Positions 12,007-23,429 of a DNA stretch of 64,000 nucleotides are shown in pieces. The first letter of the stretch is position 1. Each line of letters opens with the position of its first letter. The notes under the pieces are model-generated. The model saw only the letters and a list, made by a program, of their open reading frames with translations, did not search any database and was not told the origin of the DNA. Origin of the DNA: Copromyces sp. CBS 386.78 (lineage: Eukaryota > Ascomycota > Sordariomycetes > Sordariales > Sordariaceae); the NCBI GenBank assembly GCA_030685235.1, contig MU839080.1, forward strand, positions 310,001-374,000, in the 5' to 3' direction. Position numbers and translations under genes: made by a program.

Positions 12007-12125
12007 ACATACGACCATACCCACTGGAAAACTCGGGATCCCGTCCGCTCTCCCATAGATAAGCCAGTGAGGGCCAGACTAGTAGTTGGGTCGGTGACGA
12101 CCAGCGAATCCCTGGTGTTGTATGT
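12007..12125 (+). rRNA. 5S rRNA gene (copy 1)
   Basis: A complete 119-nt 5S gene beginning ACATACGACC and ending GTTGTATGT, with the Pol III internal control region (AAGCCAGTGAGGGCC...GTCGGTGACGACC) intact. A TTTATAAG element lies about 28 bp upstream, the position of the 5S TATA element known from Neurospora, and a T-rich terminator follows (CTTTTCTTTTT). It is unlinked to other rRNA genes, as expected for dispersed 5S genes. Confidence 0.95.
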
Positions 12126-12402
12126 CTTTTCTTTTTACTCTTTCCTTCCTTTTTCCCGCTCTCATTTCTTCCTTGACTCGTATAATTAATTCATCGGGTT
12201 TGCCTTCTCGACTTTTTGGTCTCCTGATGGTCATTTTTTTTTCCCCCGCTCAGTTGAACAGGGGGAAAGTTGGATCCATCCTGAACAGGCGGTTATGAAC
12301 CTCGGCTTTCGTCAGTTAGATCGATGTACATTTAGTTATTCTAATACAATGATGGGAATCTCCTCGTCGGAAACAGTTTGCTGAAGTATATAGATATGTG
12401 GT

Positions 12403-12970
12403 TTCTTTTTGAGGATGTCTATTCGTACTGTTGACATCGTCTTCTGAGACTGTACCCCACCCACCTCCGACCACTAGAAGTATTCTTTCGAAAATTTCGC
12501 CAAGATTCCCCGCAAAATCCAGTCATTACATTCTTTCGTGACCTGACATCAAACGGCTGTGCACGGCACCAGACTCGTACCCAGATGTACAGATTTACAG
12601 CGCACTTTACAGCGCACTTAGCGGCACGGTCGCACATCCGACCATATCCATCGCACTCAATTGAGCTCAATTGCCAGCAACTGTCAACGACTGTCACAGC
12701 TGTCAGCGATTGTCACAGCTGTCACGGCTGTCACGACTGTCACGGCTATCACGGCTATCACGGCTGTCAGCGATTGTCACAGCTGTCACGGCTGTCAGCG
12801 ATTGTTACAGCTGTCAGCGTCGTAATAGGTTGAAATCTGGGAGCTTGGCGGTCGCGGTACGAGGGGGACCGGTGCGGGGGCGCCAGGGTTAGGGATATGT
12901 ATAGGGAAAAAAGTGGGGTACAGTCTCAGAAGACGATGTTAACAGTACGAATAGACATCCTCTTCTTTTT
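12403..12970. mobile_element. Non-autonomous hAT-like inverted-repeat element (552 bp plus TSD)
   Basis: Fifty-bp terminal inverted repeats at 12411-12460 and 12913-12962 differ at a single base (TTGACA versus TTAACA). They are flanked by matching 8-bp TTCTTTTT (12403-12410 and 12963-12970), the duplication size of hAT transposons. No transposase is encoded. The interior holds a tract of TGTCACGGC-type 9-mers. The duplicated flank is low-complexity, and the right flank runs into an assembly artefact, so the TSD is less certain than the TIRs. Confidence 0.6.
12677..12822 (+). repeat. Degenerate tandem repeat of a TGTCA-containing 9-mer
   Basis: The units CTGTCACGG, CTATCACGG and CTGTCAGCGATTGTCACAG recur about a dozen times head to tail inside the inverted-repeat element. 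Confidence 0.6.
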
Positions 12971-13145
12971 TTTTTTTTTTTTGTGGGGGGTGGGGGGGGG
13001 GGGGGGGGGGGGGGGGGTGGTGGGGGGGGGGGGGGTGGGGGGACGGGCCGAGGGCTGTGGGGGGCTGCNNNNNNNNNNAGCCCCCCCCCCGCGCCCCCCG
13101 CCGCCCCCCCCCCCCCCCCCCCCCCCCCCGCCCCCCCGCGCCCCG
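12969..13145. other. Assembly gap with poly-G/poly-C flanks
   Basis: Long G runs are followed by 10 Ns (13069-13078) and then long C runs. The pattern is typical of low-quality read ends meeting at a scaffold gap. Proteins predicted across it (poly-Gly/poly-Pro) are artefacts. True sequence and gap length are unknown. Confidence 0.85.
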
Positions 13146-13858
13146 GTTTGAGACTGTCAAGCTGGTCACGTTCGTTACTTGGCATCGAGGGGAGGTATCT
13201 TGGACAGTCGTTTGGGTCCGGGTTTTCCCAGAGTGGCTTCGTTTCGTTGGGTGTTTTCTGCTTTTCTTTGAGCTTCCTTCCTTACTGTGGTAGGTTTTAC
13301 GGGTTCTTTTCGGGGACCGTTAACGGTGGAACCCTTCTCGGGAAAGGATGATTCGAGTTTGCTCTCTGGCATATGGTATGGGAGCCTGTCAACTCTCGTT
13401 GGGAAGTTTCAGCCATTTGTTTCAACAAACTGTACAAACACTTTCGCTCTAGACTTAGGAGACTTCTGCAACTCGCATAAGATTCTATCGAGAAAGTGAA
13501 ATCCATATGTGGCTTCTGTGTATCGGAGAGTGTCGTGAGTGTGTCTGGATCAGAAGACAAACTCGGTTGTTGCATGGTTATCAGGATTCCGTCGAAGGCC
13601 CTTCGTTGAATTTTCGATGAGGACGAGAGTCAGGAAGCGATGGTGAAAACCGATCAACAACACACAAAGAAAAACCAACGGATCGAACTGAAACGTCGGT
13701 ATCAACGAGAGAAGAAAACGGAATCATCTTAGTTACCTCCAAGGCTGCCGAAATCCAGACACCCACATAACCATCCAATACCCAATGCCAGCAGGTCCAA
13801 CCATGCCTATCCCGTCCCCATGAACCCTTCACTAACCCGGACTCCTCCCTCTTCCGCC
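13146..13858. other. Intergenic region downstream of dpb2
   Basis: No supported gene. It contains the 3' flank of the DNA polymerase subunit gene. Confidence 0.4.
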
Positions 13859-16466
13859 TTAGAACGTACACTCCCTAACCCTCCCTCCAGCCGTCCCCGA
13901 CCCTCCCACTCCCGGTAACTCATACTCAACCCATCTCGCCGCCCCCTTCCTCCCCGGCACCAATATGCTGCCCGGATTCATAACATGACACCCCTCATAG
14001 GTCACGCAAAACGGCGGCGCCGTGGTATCCACCAGCACCATGGCCGTCGGTAGCGGGTAGAGGTACATAGCGGAAGTATAGTCCCAATGTACTGGGCGAA
14101 TAGCCTGCCGGAAAGGAGCGAGGTAGCCTTGGTCGAGGATAGTTTTCACTAGCTTGCGGGCCGCGAGGACGTCGTACGGTATGGATGGGGGTGGGAGCAT
14201 AGTAGTAGACTTCTGGTTAGGGGCCGGGGCCGGATCAACGTCCATGGCGTCGGTCATGGTTGTGTCTGCCATGTCTTCGTCGTCGACGTCGGGAGCGTCG
14301 GGGAGTGATGAGGGTGGGCATTGGTTATCCATTGCCGAGTCGTCGTTGTCGTTATTTGTTGGTGGCTCCGGCTCGACAGGTGCTTTGTTCGTGTTCTTAA
14401 GACGGACAGAAGCTCGTCGTAGCCGGGCGGAGATGTCATCTCGGAAAAGGACCATTTCGTGGCTGGGTCCGAAGAGGGTTATCCTGCTTGGGTTTGTTGT
14501 CCAGACAGCTTCGCCGCCTTTTCTCTTGCCAGCATCCTTTTCTGTTTCTTTGCCTGGGTTGGCTAACCCTGCTTCGGCATTCGCTGCTGCGAATACCCTC
14601 CTGATGCGGGAAGTGAACAAATCTGGGACGGGTTTCCTGGGCAAGGGAGTGGCAGCACCACCTGAGAACGCAGAGACCCACCCGTCGTTGTCACCCGGCA
14701 CGAAGACGAAGGTGGCCGTCGTGAGCAGACTGGGGAAATCCGCCAGTGTCGACGCCAACGCGTCGAAAAACTCCTTGTACTCGATGCTCCCACCACTCCC
14801 GCCCCTCGCCATAACAGCATGCTGCGTGAAGTTTCCCGCCAGCACAAACGTCATCGGAGTATGCCCTTCTGGGTCGCTAGCATATAGACCCAAGATCTTC
14901 CTAAGCGCCTGCAGACTTCTCGGCTGATCTAGGTTCAGTTCGCCAATTATCACTGCCCTGCCCCTTGACGGCCTGCCATCCTCCAGCAGGGCCGGCTGCC
15001 GAAGAATCCTGTGTTCCAACTTGCGCATCTTGGACCCGACAGCCCTCTCACTGCCTACGCCCAGGAAGTCGATCCAGCCGAACCCGCCGCCAATGGTATG
15101 ATCGGCGCCGCTACCGTCGGGTCCACTAACCCCGAGCGTAACCCGGCGCTTTTCGCATGGCGGCTGACCGATGAAGAAACCCTGGAACCGGCCGCCGATG
15201 GTACCACCTACGCCACTACTCCCGCTGAGACCATTGCCCATGGTCATGGTTTCCTCCTCCTCTTCGTAGACGCCGTCAATGAGAACCATCATTCCCGGCG
15301 TAAACCAGGCAGAATCCTCAGGGATGGCAACAGCGTGGGAGAGGTCGAGTGTGATGGTGCCCGTCAGGTCGCTGATGGCGAGGGAGCCAGTCGGGAGGAT
15401 AACGAGCATGCCTAGCAGCATGTGGTGGGTGCCGTGGCGGCCGAGTAGGTTGGCGATCGGGGTGATCTTGTGGGAGGAGAGGCCGTTGGCGCTGGTTTTT
15501 TGACGCAGGCTGGAGCCTTGGACGGAGGAGGATTGGAAGGCTTCGTTGCGGAGGATACGTTGATGAATGACGTTGTAGCGGTTGCGGAAGGCATCGGTCT
15601 TGTGGGAGGCAGCGGGTAATAACGAGGGTTTGGAAGGGTCCCTACAAAGATTAGTTGTAATTCCCATGTCGAAGTCGTGCTAAAGGGGCATACCTCTCAA
15701 AGTGTTTCTTTCCAACATTATACGTCAACCGTGGCTGGTCAAACGCATGTATAACCTTGAGCCACCTCCTCACATCCCTGACAGAATCGTCTCCCGGCTC
15801 TTCTGTGAAGTCCAACCCAGACATGCCAAAGCTGGCATTGCTATCCTCACGGGTTAGCGGCTGCACAGGCCTGAGCCCCAGTCGAGTGTGCGCATGTTGT
15901 TCGTCTTGCTCGGGCTCTAGCAAGAGACTGTTTTGTCTGCTCAAGCTTCGTGGCCCGGTCAGGATCTTCCCTCCGCTCATGTTACCCTCGAGGTTCTTGA
16001 GAATGTCCTTCAGCTCGGGGCTGTTCCCTTCGACGATGACGCCGCCATTGCGGTTCTTCCAACTCCTTGCCACTTCTTCCAGCACCTTTTCAGCCAAGCC
16101 TTCTTCCCTCCATCCTGAGCCACAGTGTCTGCCGATAAAGGTTGCGAGCTCTTGTAGGGCCGTCGAGGTAAGTGTTAGGCTGTGCTTCTTGGTAAACGTT
16201 CGGAAGGCGAGTGGTCGTAGTGTCGCTGGAGGAAGGATGATGGGCAGGATTGCGGCTTTTGTGAGGACTGGAGGTTGGAACGGCTTCAGTGGGTGTACTG
16301 GAGTAGCGAAGGCGGGCGAGGACGAGGGTATCGGGTTGGATGGGCCTGCTGGCTTCTTGGGCGCAAAGAAGCCGGCGGCTGCTTGTGGTTGTGGTCTTGG
16401 TGTTCTCTCCTCGGCATTCGCCTGGCCGGGTTTCGACCGTTTTGGGCGGGGACTTTGGACGATCAT
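13859..16466 (-). CDS. dpb2: DNA polymerase epsilon subunit B
   Basis: Two exons, complement(13859..15641, 15694..16466), 851 residues. It is the essential non-catalytic second subunit of the replicative DNA polymerase epsilon and links the catalytic subunit to the CMG helicase in the nucleus. Seen: a Pro-rich N-terminus with PSSSPAFATPVHPLKP, an N-terminal helical region, an OB-fold region (LGRHGTHHMLLGMLV...DLTGTITLDL), and the calcineurin-like phosphoesterase fold (AVIIGELNLD..., FVLAGNFT, FVFVPGDND, with SRITLFGPSHEMVLFRDD) lacking the catalytic metal ligands, as in all B subunits. It ends with a CHVMNPGS strand. Acidic and low-complexity inserts (near NNDNDDSAMDNQ and DVDDEDMADTT) are typical for fungi. 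The 52-nt intron joins HFER to DPSKP in frame. It is divergent from the 16809 gene, with 342 bp between starts. Confidence 0.93.
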
Positions 16467-16808
16467 GGTGTCGGGTCTGTGGTTCTGTGTATTTCAAATA
16501 ATACCTAGGCACAGTTGACTTTCTGTTAGTGCCTCCGTGGTGGTCACTGTCTGGAAGACGCGTAAATTGAGAGACGAAGCAGGGGACCAGACGCGTTTTG
16601 GTGGGGCTCACCCCAGATTTCAGCCAATGCCATCTCCACAATGCCAGGAACAAGGGCATCAAGGGCCACCCTGGTTGCCGCCGGCAGCGCTAGAGAGGTA
16701 CCTACAGCAGATACCTAGACGCACTAACACCACCAGAGTGACATCAACTAAACTCTTGACGCCATCACCAACCATTTCATCCTCGATAATAGGAAAAAGT
16801 CAATCAAA
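16467..16808. promoter_or_regulatory. Divergent promoter region, dpb2 and the 16809 gene
   Basis: 342 bp separate the two start codons. An MCB-like ACGCGT (reading GACGCGT on the plus strand) occurs at about 16558-16563 and again at about 16590-16595. That motif is bound by MBF at G1/S in fungi and would suit a replication gene; regulation is inferred from the motif only. Confidence 0.4.
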
Positions 16809-17687
16809 ATGTTGCTAGCTACAAGGTTCCGCGTAGCTTCTCAGCTACCAAAAGCATTCCGATCGTTCACGACTTTGGAGTCCAACCATAACATCGTAAG
16901 TCATCCACCTCCACCACCAACCCCACCCCTCACTTACACCACCACCACCACCAACACCACCACCCCATCCTCATCACCACCTCTCATTACTCAAGCCCCA
17001 TACTAACTCATCTCCAGAAAGTTTTCCCCCTCCCCAACAAAACCCACCTCCTAACCCTCCTCCCCACCACTCCCCCCTCACCCACCCTCTCCATCGGCAC
17101 CACCACCACCCTCCCCCCAACCCCCCAATCCTTCACCACAAACCCCAACTTCCTTTCCATCCTCAACTCCGTCCTCGCCGAACACGCCTACTCCGATCCT
17201 GGTCTCCAGTCCCAAGCCCAAGCCTTCGCTTCACCAGCCGGCTTTTCTTTCCTTCCTGGCTCAGCCGGTGCTAAAGCAGGCGGCGCAGGCAGAAGGACAG
17301 GCAAAAAGGGCAGCGACACCGGCGCCGGCGGCGCATCTGCCGAGGGAGGTGCCGGAGGAGCGGGTAGAGGGGGGTGGGTACATCTGAGTGATGAGCGGAC
17401 GCCGGTGGATTTTGGAAGGATTGCCTGGCCGGAGGATATCTTTGGGAGCGTGGAGGTTGATGGGCAGGGAAAGATCTTGGAGGGGACGTTTCAGGGGAGT
17501 GGGACTTATAGGGTTGTTACTAATCAGGGGATGTGAGTACTTGTGCCGTTTTCTTTCTGTGATGTTGGTTGAGGTTGGCTAACGTGGTCTGCTTGGGTGA
17601 TTTAGCTTAGGCCTTAGCCCTTTTCTGATGGAGAAATTGATTGCGAGGTTGAGGGAGGAAGAGGCGAAGGAGAAGCAGAAGGCTTGA
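16809..17687 (+). CDS. Conserved-looking protein with mitochondrial-type N-terminus
   Basis: Three exons: 16809..16895, 17018..17532, 17606..17687, giving 227 residues in one frame. The N-terminus (MLLATRFRVASQLPKAFRSFTTLESN) is Arg/Ser/Thr-rich with no acidic residue until E24, typical of a mitochondrial presequence. A Pro/Thr-rich stretch follows, then a Gly/Ala-rich linker (about residues 115-145). A well-ordered C-terminal domain has VHLSDERTPVDFGRI, WPEDIFGSVEVDG, FQGSGTYRVVTNQGI and LGLSPFLMEKL. The first half uses almost only C-ending codons, the second half does not. I do not recognise a named family; a mitochondrial role is inferred from the N-terminus alone. The ATG has a good context (TCAAAATG). 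It is divergently paired with dpb2. Confidence 0.75.
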
Positions 17688-18123
17688 TGGGATGTTTGTG
17701 TGGTTGAGGGTTATGGATGATAAGCACGGCGACGGTAATGAGGGTGGGTGTACGATAAGCGAGAGGTTAATGCATTGCGTCACTACTCTTCACGCTGTTG
17801 CTTTCAAATGGGAAGATGTATGACTTGAGGATTGGTTCAAGTTGATGAGGAATGCTCAGGCTGTTATTGTCAAACGATTGATTGGAAGACCTGACATCTT
17901 CCTTGATGGGAGTTTTGAAGGCCTGAGGGGATGTGAGCGGCAAAGAGATTCAAAGTTAACTGACAGGTTTCGGGTAGGTAAAGGCTCCACCCCGGCCGGA
18001 GGTGGAAGGTAAAGTTTAGACCGAACGGAGAGAAAAAAATGCCAAAGAAAGATAACACGATAGGAATATTTAAAGGTACAAAGCTTATGCGAGAACTCGA
18101 GGCAAAAAGAAACGAAAAAATTA
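17688..18123. other. Intergenic region
   Basis: It contains the 3' flank of the 16809 gene and the downstream side of a 5S gene. No gene seen. Confidence 0.5.
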
Positions 18124-18242
18124 ACATACAACACCAGGGATTCGCTGGTCGTCACCGACCCAACTACTAGTCTGGCCCTCACTGGCTTATCTATGGGAGA
18201 GCGGACGGGATCCCGAGTTTTCCAGTGGGTATGGTCGTATGT
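18124..18242 (-). rRNA. 5S rRNA gene (copy 2)
   Basis: A full 119-nt gene on the minus strand, identical by eye to copy 1. On the transcribed strand the gene is followed by TTAATTTTTTCG, a Pol III T-run terminator. A clear TATA element upstream is less obvious than for the other copies. Confidence 0.95.
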
Positions 18243-18380
18243 GATAGTATTGACTAGAAAATACACTTATGTAGCTCGCTACATGCTGTAATGATGAACA
18301 TTTCATGCTTTCCCCCTAATGGTCAAGAGTCCGTCACTCCTCGTTCGCAAACCCCTACAGAAATGTATGCCACATTCAAA

Positions 18381-18719
18381 TACCGTATAATCTCGTCAAA
18401 TTGATTTTCGGGAAACCGCTTTTCAGGCACATTTACGTACAGATTTAAGCACATATTACAGCATATGTGCCAACCGTATCCTCTGTACAGGAGGGTAAAA
18501 CCTGGCGCCCCACCCTCCAGTCCCAGCCAGACTAATAAGGGAAAAAGATAGGGCACAGACTGGAAACAATAATTTCGAATTTACAGTGCTCCGGGGTGGC
18601 AACACATCTCCCCCATCCAAGTTGGCAGGCATACATATGCCTGGCATCGGGCAGGAAAATGGCATATATGTGCCTGAAAAGCGGTTTCCCGAAAATCAAT
18701 TTGACGAGATTATACGGTA
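18381..18719. mobile_element. Mariner-like MITE (335 bp plus TA duplication)
   Basis: Fifty-bp terminal inverted repeats at 18383-18432 and 18668-18717 are identical, beginning CCGTATAATCTCGTC. They are flanked by TA on both sides (18381-18382 and 18718-18719), the Tc1/mariner target duplication. There is no coding capacity. Perfect TIR identity suggests recent activity. Confidence 0.75.
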
Positions 18720-19519
18720 CGGCAGTTGATCTTGTAACTATGGCTGCCATTCCAATGTTTTACTCTTTGGTTGAAAAGCAGAGTGCGATGCGAGACGGTA
18801 TGAGAACTTGGATAAGCAGGATTGTCATCCAGCTACTGTATGTCTTGTCCTGGTGGATAGCTTGGAAGATCAAGAATGTGTTGAGGTCTTGGGAGTCTGG
18901 TGTTCGGCGTTAGTGTCCGATGTATCTTGGCTGGATAGCAACGATGCCAATGAATAGGAGACAGGTAGCGAACCCGCTGACCTGAAGCGCGGAAGAGTGG
19001 TTTCTTCTTACCCGAACAACATATACTGTCACCGTTCTAAGTAACCCCATTCCTTCACACATTGATGGTCTCTTTAGCTTTGCAATCGGTGTAGAGCCCG
19101 GTGCCAGCTTGTCTGGCCTTGACAATGTTAGTGGGGATCACAAACCATTGTATTATAGAACCCGGGAGGAGGTACTTTGAAGCTCATGGTGCCTATGCAA
19201 AAAATAAAAAATAAAAAAAGAACGAAAAAATGAATAAATAGGTCTTCAGAACCGCATCCTTGATGCGTAGTTATGTGGTCGGTGTCGTTGTCGGCTTACA
19301 CGTGCTTCTGTTGTTGACCCTTTGAACCTCCTTTATGCTGGCGTTCATGGTGGTAGCGTGTATCGCCACATGATCCCTATCATATCAACGTTCGGAGTTT
19401 CCAATTGTCAACAAGGCCGACGCCATTTTTCTATTCGTTACTAACTGCAGTAGTCGTTGATCTCGACCCCATCGTATCGGTGATGCCTGACCGAACGCTA
19501 TCGTGTCACCAGAACCACA
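18720..19519. other. Intergenic region
   Basis: No supported gene. An open frame running out of the MITE to 18913 (hydrophobic, LLYVLSWWIAWK) could be a gene remnant, but nothing else supports it. Confidence 0.35.
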
Positions 19520-20045
19520 TCACCCACACCATTCTTGCCACAACTTCCGAGCCTCCGGATCATATTTTGCGACTACGAACGGTGAAACAAGTCATGTTAG
19601 TTGTATTTGCGCGATTCGAAAAAGATATCCATAATTCGGACTGGTGCACACCTTGCGAGAGCCGGGCGGCGAATTCGTCGGGAAGCATTCTTCTTGGCTT
19701 TTTGGCCTTTGACTTCGTCACCTTGTTGGGGTGGAAACCGGAGGATGAACCGGCGGCGGCGTCAGTTTTCTAACAATACAGGAACCTTGGTCAGTTGCAC
19801 AGTTCGAAAGTGGGAGGTGGTCGGACTCATTTTGTGGTTGGGCGACAAAAACGTACTTCTTTGGCGGCTGCGGCGAGCCACAACTCGTACTCCTCACCTG
19901 CCTCCTCAATCATCTCGTGGAACCCCTTGAGAATCTCTGCTCTCTCTTCGTCTGACTTCTTTGACAACTGTTCGAGTTCTTCCGTGAACGTCAGCCGCTT
20001 TCGGCCGGTAAACTTGGAGAGCTGCTCCTTCGGAAGATCCGTCAT
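19520..20045 (-). CDS. Small hypothetical protein, three exons
   Basis: Predicted exons complement(19520..19572, 19652..19769, 19857..20045), giving 119 residues. The start MTDLPKEQLSKF is in frame with a charged helical region (FTEELEQLSKKSDEERAEILKGFHEMIEEAGEEYELW), then a basic stretch (KVTKSKAKKPRR) and a short acidic/aromatic tail ending KLWQEWCG. Intron 1 (19770-19856) runs GTACGT...GTTAG; intron 2 (19573-19651) runs GTGTGC...CGTAG with a CAACTAAC branch site. Both join the frame cleanly, which supports a real gene. I do not recognise a family. The basic cluster could be a nuclear localisation signal; that is inference. Confidence 0.55.
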
Positions 20046-20414
20046 TATGCGTAGTAAGCTTGGTGTTTGGTCTTTGGAGATACAGAAAAACAATGAAGAC
20101 GTGTGGCAAGAAGTTGAACGGGGAGAGAGAGAGAGAGAGATGGGGCAAGGGATAATTTTCTTGCTGTACCTGAGTGTCAGAAGGCGAACAGAGAAAGCCC
20201 ATCCACCAAGGCAGGTCCGGTATGTTCGTACCTTCCCGAGCTTCTCGACCTCCATCATTTGCGGCCTGCAAGAGTAGTGGACAGAAATGGAAGGAACTCC
20301 AACTTCACCACCTTCCCTCAATGAGTAGTAGGTAAGTACTCCCATTCATGTGTCCCTCTGACTTGGTCTTTCCCCTCTTCAAGAGATTGATCAAAGCTTC
20401 CCTTCAGAATCAGA
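20046..20414. other. Intergenic region with (GA)n microsatellite
   Basis: It contains the upstream region of the small gene and the 3' flank of the HET gene, with a GA repeat at about 20122-20140. Confidence 0.5.
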
Positions 20415-23400
20415 TCAAACCAGTACCACATCCTCAAACTTCCCCTCATCCAACTTCTCCCCTTTGCTCGGCAAAGGTACCAGAATTGAACCAGTATCGC
20501 CCTCAAACAACGCCTTAGCACCACCTTGGACTATGGCAGGAACTATCGCTGGCCCGATGATCCTGTAGACAACTTCTTCCTGTTCTCCGGTTTGCCCGCT
20601 TCCGTTTAAGGGGACAGGACGCAAGATCATCGGCACTGGCACGCCAGCCAAAACGAAGACTACATCGCCAATTTGGGTATCGACTGGTCCGGTGCCCGCC
20701 GAGCCATTCGCCGTGGGAATGCTGATTGTTTCCGCATCGCTATTCGAGGCAAGTCTGCGTTCAACACCGCTGTGCTCACTTGCTGACACAGGTAAACGAC
20801 TGTTGGGCTCCGTTGAAAAGATGAAGAGCCCCCTATCTTCATTGAGCAGCGTCTGCAGGCAAGGATCGAGGCGCCCCTTAACATCGTGCAGCAACTCGGT
20901 CCAGCCTTCCTCATTGTCGTGTCTCTCTGTACTTGTTCCTCCTTCGTTTTCCTGCTCAGAAGACGGCACCAATTCAGGGTTTGACGAAGACGGCGGTGCC
21001 AGATCTTTGTATTGATCCAGAATCTCGCACAGTTCCCGAAACTCCCTGAACTTGAACCGACGAGCAAGAATGTCACTCAACAGACTCCCCCATGCCTCCT
21101 CCTGATCAACATTCATCTCTTGCAGAGCACGTCGCCATGTCCAGAGCTTGACAAGACGGGAGAGGTCACCGCCCTGTGCGAGGGTCTCGAGCTGTAAGTT
21201 ATCGAGGGGCTCAGCCCACCTGAACTGAGTCCTAAACACGACAGTCCCGATATGCTGACCTTTGAGTTTTAGCCTCGTGTGGTTCGGTCCCAGGAGTTCA
21301 ATCCCCAGCGGCCCAGTCTCCCCATATCGCCGATAATACCCATCAAATGCATATCCGCACCTATTAACCAACCACTGCGGCCCCTGATTCATATCAAAGC
21401 CCCACGGCAGAGCCCACGACGCCCCCACTGTCGGCGCACCTCCTGGCTGACCATGGTACCAGGGAAATCTCGTCCCAGCATACACCAACACTTCCAACCC
21501 CCTCGGTTGCCACGCAAAGAAATCTTTCCACAAAATCCGATACGTCTCGTTGACCGGCAATCCATAATCCGGCACCCCTCCCGGGGTGGAAAGCTCAGCG
21601 CCGCACACCTTCAGCACGCCAAATAGGGAAAAGGCCTTATCGTGCGGATCATAACATTTCCGTTCGCGCAAAGCGATTGTTATTCCCCGCCACAATAGCT
21701 CTTGGGGGTTGCCCGGGTTGAGTCCCGGAAACCGAATATTAGGAAACTCGCGCAGGGCACCACGGCCAAAGAAAACGATGTCAAGGATGTTGAAGGTGTT
21801 GCCGAATAGGCTGTAGAAGGCCCAGGTAACGAGGAGCCAGGCGAGGACGTACGAGAGCCAGAGGAAGACTTTTCCTAGGATGGAGCGCCAATGGGTGCCG
21901 GGGAGGAGGGCGCTGATACGAGGGGCGACGCTGGTTCCAGATTTGTAGGTTGCGTAGGCGTAGGGTCCAAAGATAAGAAGGACGAGAGCGAGAGTGAGGA
22001 GGGCGTGGAGGGCACGGAGTTGCCAGGGAGAGTAGTTTGTTGAGTTTCGGAGGTATTCGATGTGTTCGCGGAACGAAGGACCAAGGTGTTGTTGTCCAAC
22101 AGCTTTCTTCTTCGATGTCTTCTTCACCATATTGTGGGCGTGGTAAGGGCGAGGAAGACTAAGCCAGAGCTCGACGATGGAAAGCCAGTGCTCCATGACA
22201 GCGGCAGAAGTCTCAGAATTCGGCGCGGTGAATTCATAATCCCGATGCGTGTAAACAGTCGACACCAGCTCGTCCCACGTAAGTGAATGGGTGCCGCACA
22301 GGATGACAGGATTGCTGGCCAGGATAATCTCCTGGAACGTCCACGCCCGCTCAATCCACCCTCGGCCAAGGGCGGCGTCGAAACTGCTAACTTCCGTCCT
22401 TGCTCTTGCTTTCTGCCATGACAAGAAGTTGACAAGCACAAAAGAGGTAGGAAAACGTGCGACCCAGGGACCGAGAACTTGGATGGCGGTGTAATACACC
22501 CGCAACGCTCCCAGTTTAGGCTGTCGCACTCGTAACCGGTCTGCGTTATACCCTCATTAGCTTTCCCGAAAATGAAACTCCGTTATCACAACCCCAGAAA
22601 AAGCCCAGAGTAACCCACGTTCGAAATCCCCCCATACCCTCTCCCTCAACTCCCCCTCTCTCCTTATCCTCTCCTCCCCCGTCACAGCCGCACACACCCC
22701 CAACGGCAACCGCTGAAACAAACAGGCTCTCTGCTTGATATACCGCATAATCCGATCTGACTCATTGTCGCCCTCCCCCAACCAGACATAAACTGACTCC
22801 GCGAGCATGTAGATATCTTCCATCAGCGGGATCTGGGTCGCCTTTTCGTTGGAGGTGGAGGATTGGTTGATGCAGATTGAGTCTACCCATATCGTTATCA
22901 CTTGACTTGTTGGGTTTACGAATTGGGGGTTGGATTGAATGTGTCGCAGGGCTTGGTAGCAATTGGGCGTTAGGTCTAGGTCGAAGTCTTGAAGGGTTTG
23001 AGGAGATTGAGGTTGAGGTTGAGGTTGGGCTGTAGAGGTGGATGGAGAGGTTGAGGTTGAAGCTGAAGTTCCAAGGCTGATACGATATGGCGATGGAGAG
23101 GGCAATGAAGTGCCCCAGACGTAAGACAGGGCTGTGAAGGAGGGCGAGTCTTGTAGGTTTACTACCCGGAGACGGCCGGTCAGTTTGGGGGGGATCCCAT
23201 TGTCATCATGATTATGTGGTTCCGGAGTGGGATCGAGATCAATGAGGCGGATGGAGCGGGAGTGTGGTGGAAGGGGAAGGCTGGCGTAGAGGTCTTCGTT
23301 GTTGATGCTGACTAGAGGTACTGTTGGTTCTGGTTCTGGTTGTTTGGTAGTGGTGGCGGTGGCGGTCTGCTCTTCTTCAGCGGCTTTCTGCTGGAGTTTG

Positions 23401-23429
23401 GACACCGTGATGATGGCGTCGCCTTCCAT
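20415..23429 (-). CDS. HET-domain protein with membrane segments
   Basis: Two exons by eye, complement(20415..22520, 22593..23429), about 980 residues. The N-terminal half contains the heterokaryon-incompatibility domain: FTALSYVWG, IWVDSICINQ, EKATQIPLMEDIYMLAE, VYVWLGEGD, then (after the intron) ERAWTFQEIILASNP. HET domains trigger programmed cell death when unlike fungal individuals fuse and are shared with NLR-type effectors. Downstream are three hydrophobic segments (LHALLTLALVLLIFGPYAY, VFLWLSYVLAWLLVTWAFY, NILDIVFFG), so the protein may be membrane-anchored. Ser/Thr/Gln/Pro repeats interrupt the HET domain. The intron has an unusual donor (GTTGTG) but a good GCTAAT branch site and CGACAG acceptor. 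If it is not spliced, a TAA at the exon 1 end would break the gene. The start was moved to the first ATG at 23429. Confidence 0.8.

Noticed and set aside
12889..13185. Poly-Gly and poly-Pro proteins around the N run
   Set aside because: They are translations of homopolymer assembly artefacts at a scaffold gap.
17856..18266. Protein frame with THWKTRDPVRSPIDKPVRAR, also seen at 36571-36807
   Set aside because: This is the 5S rRNA gene translated; the repeat reflects rRNA identity, not a protein family.
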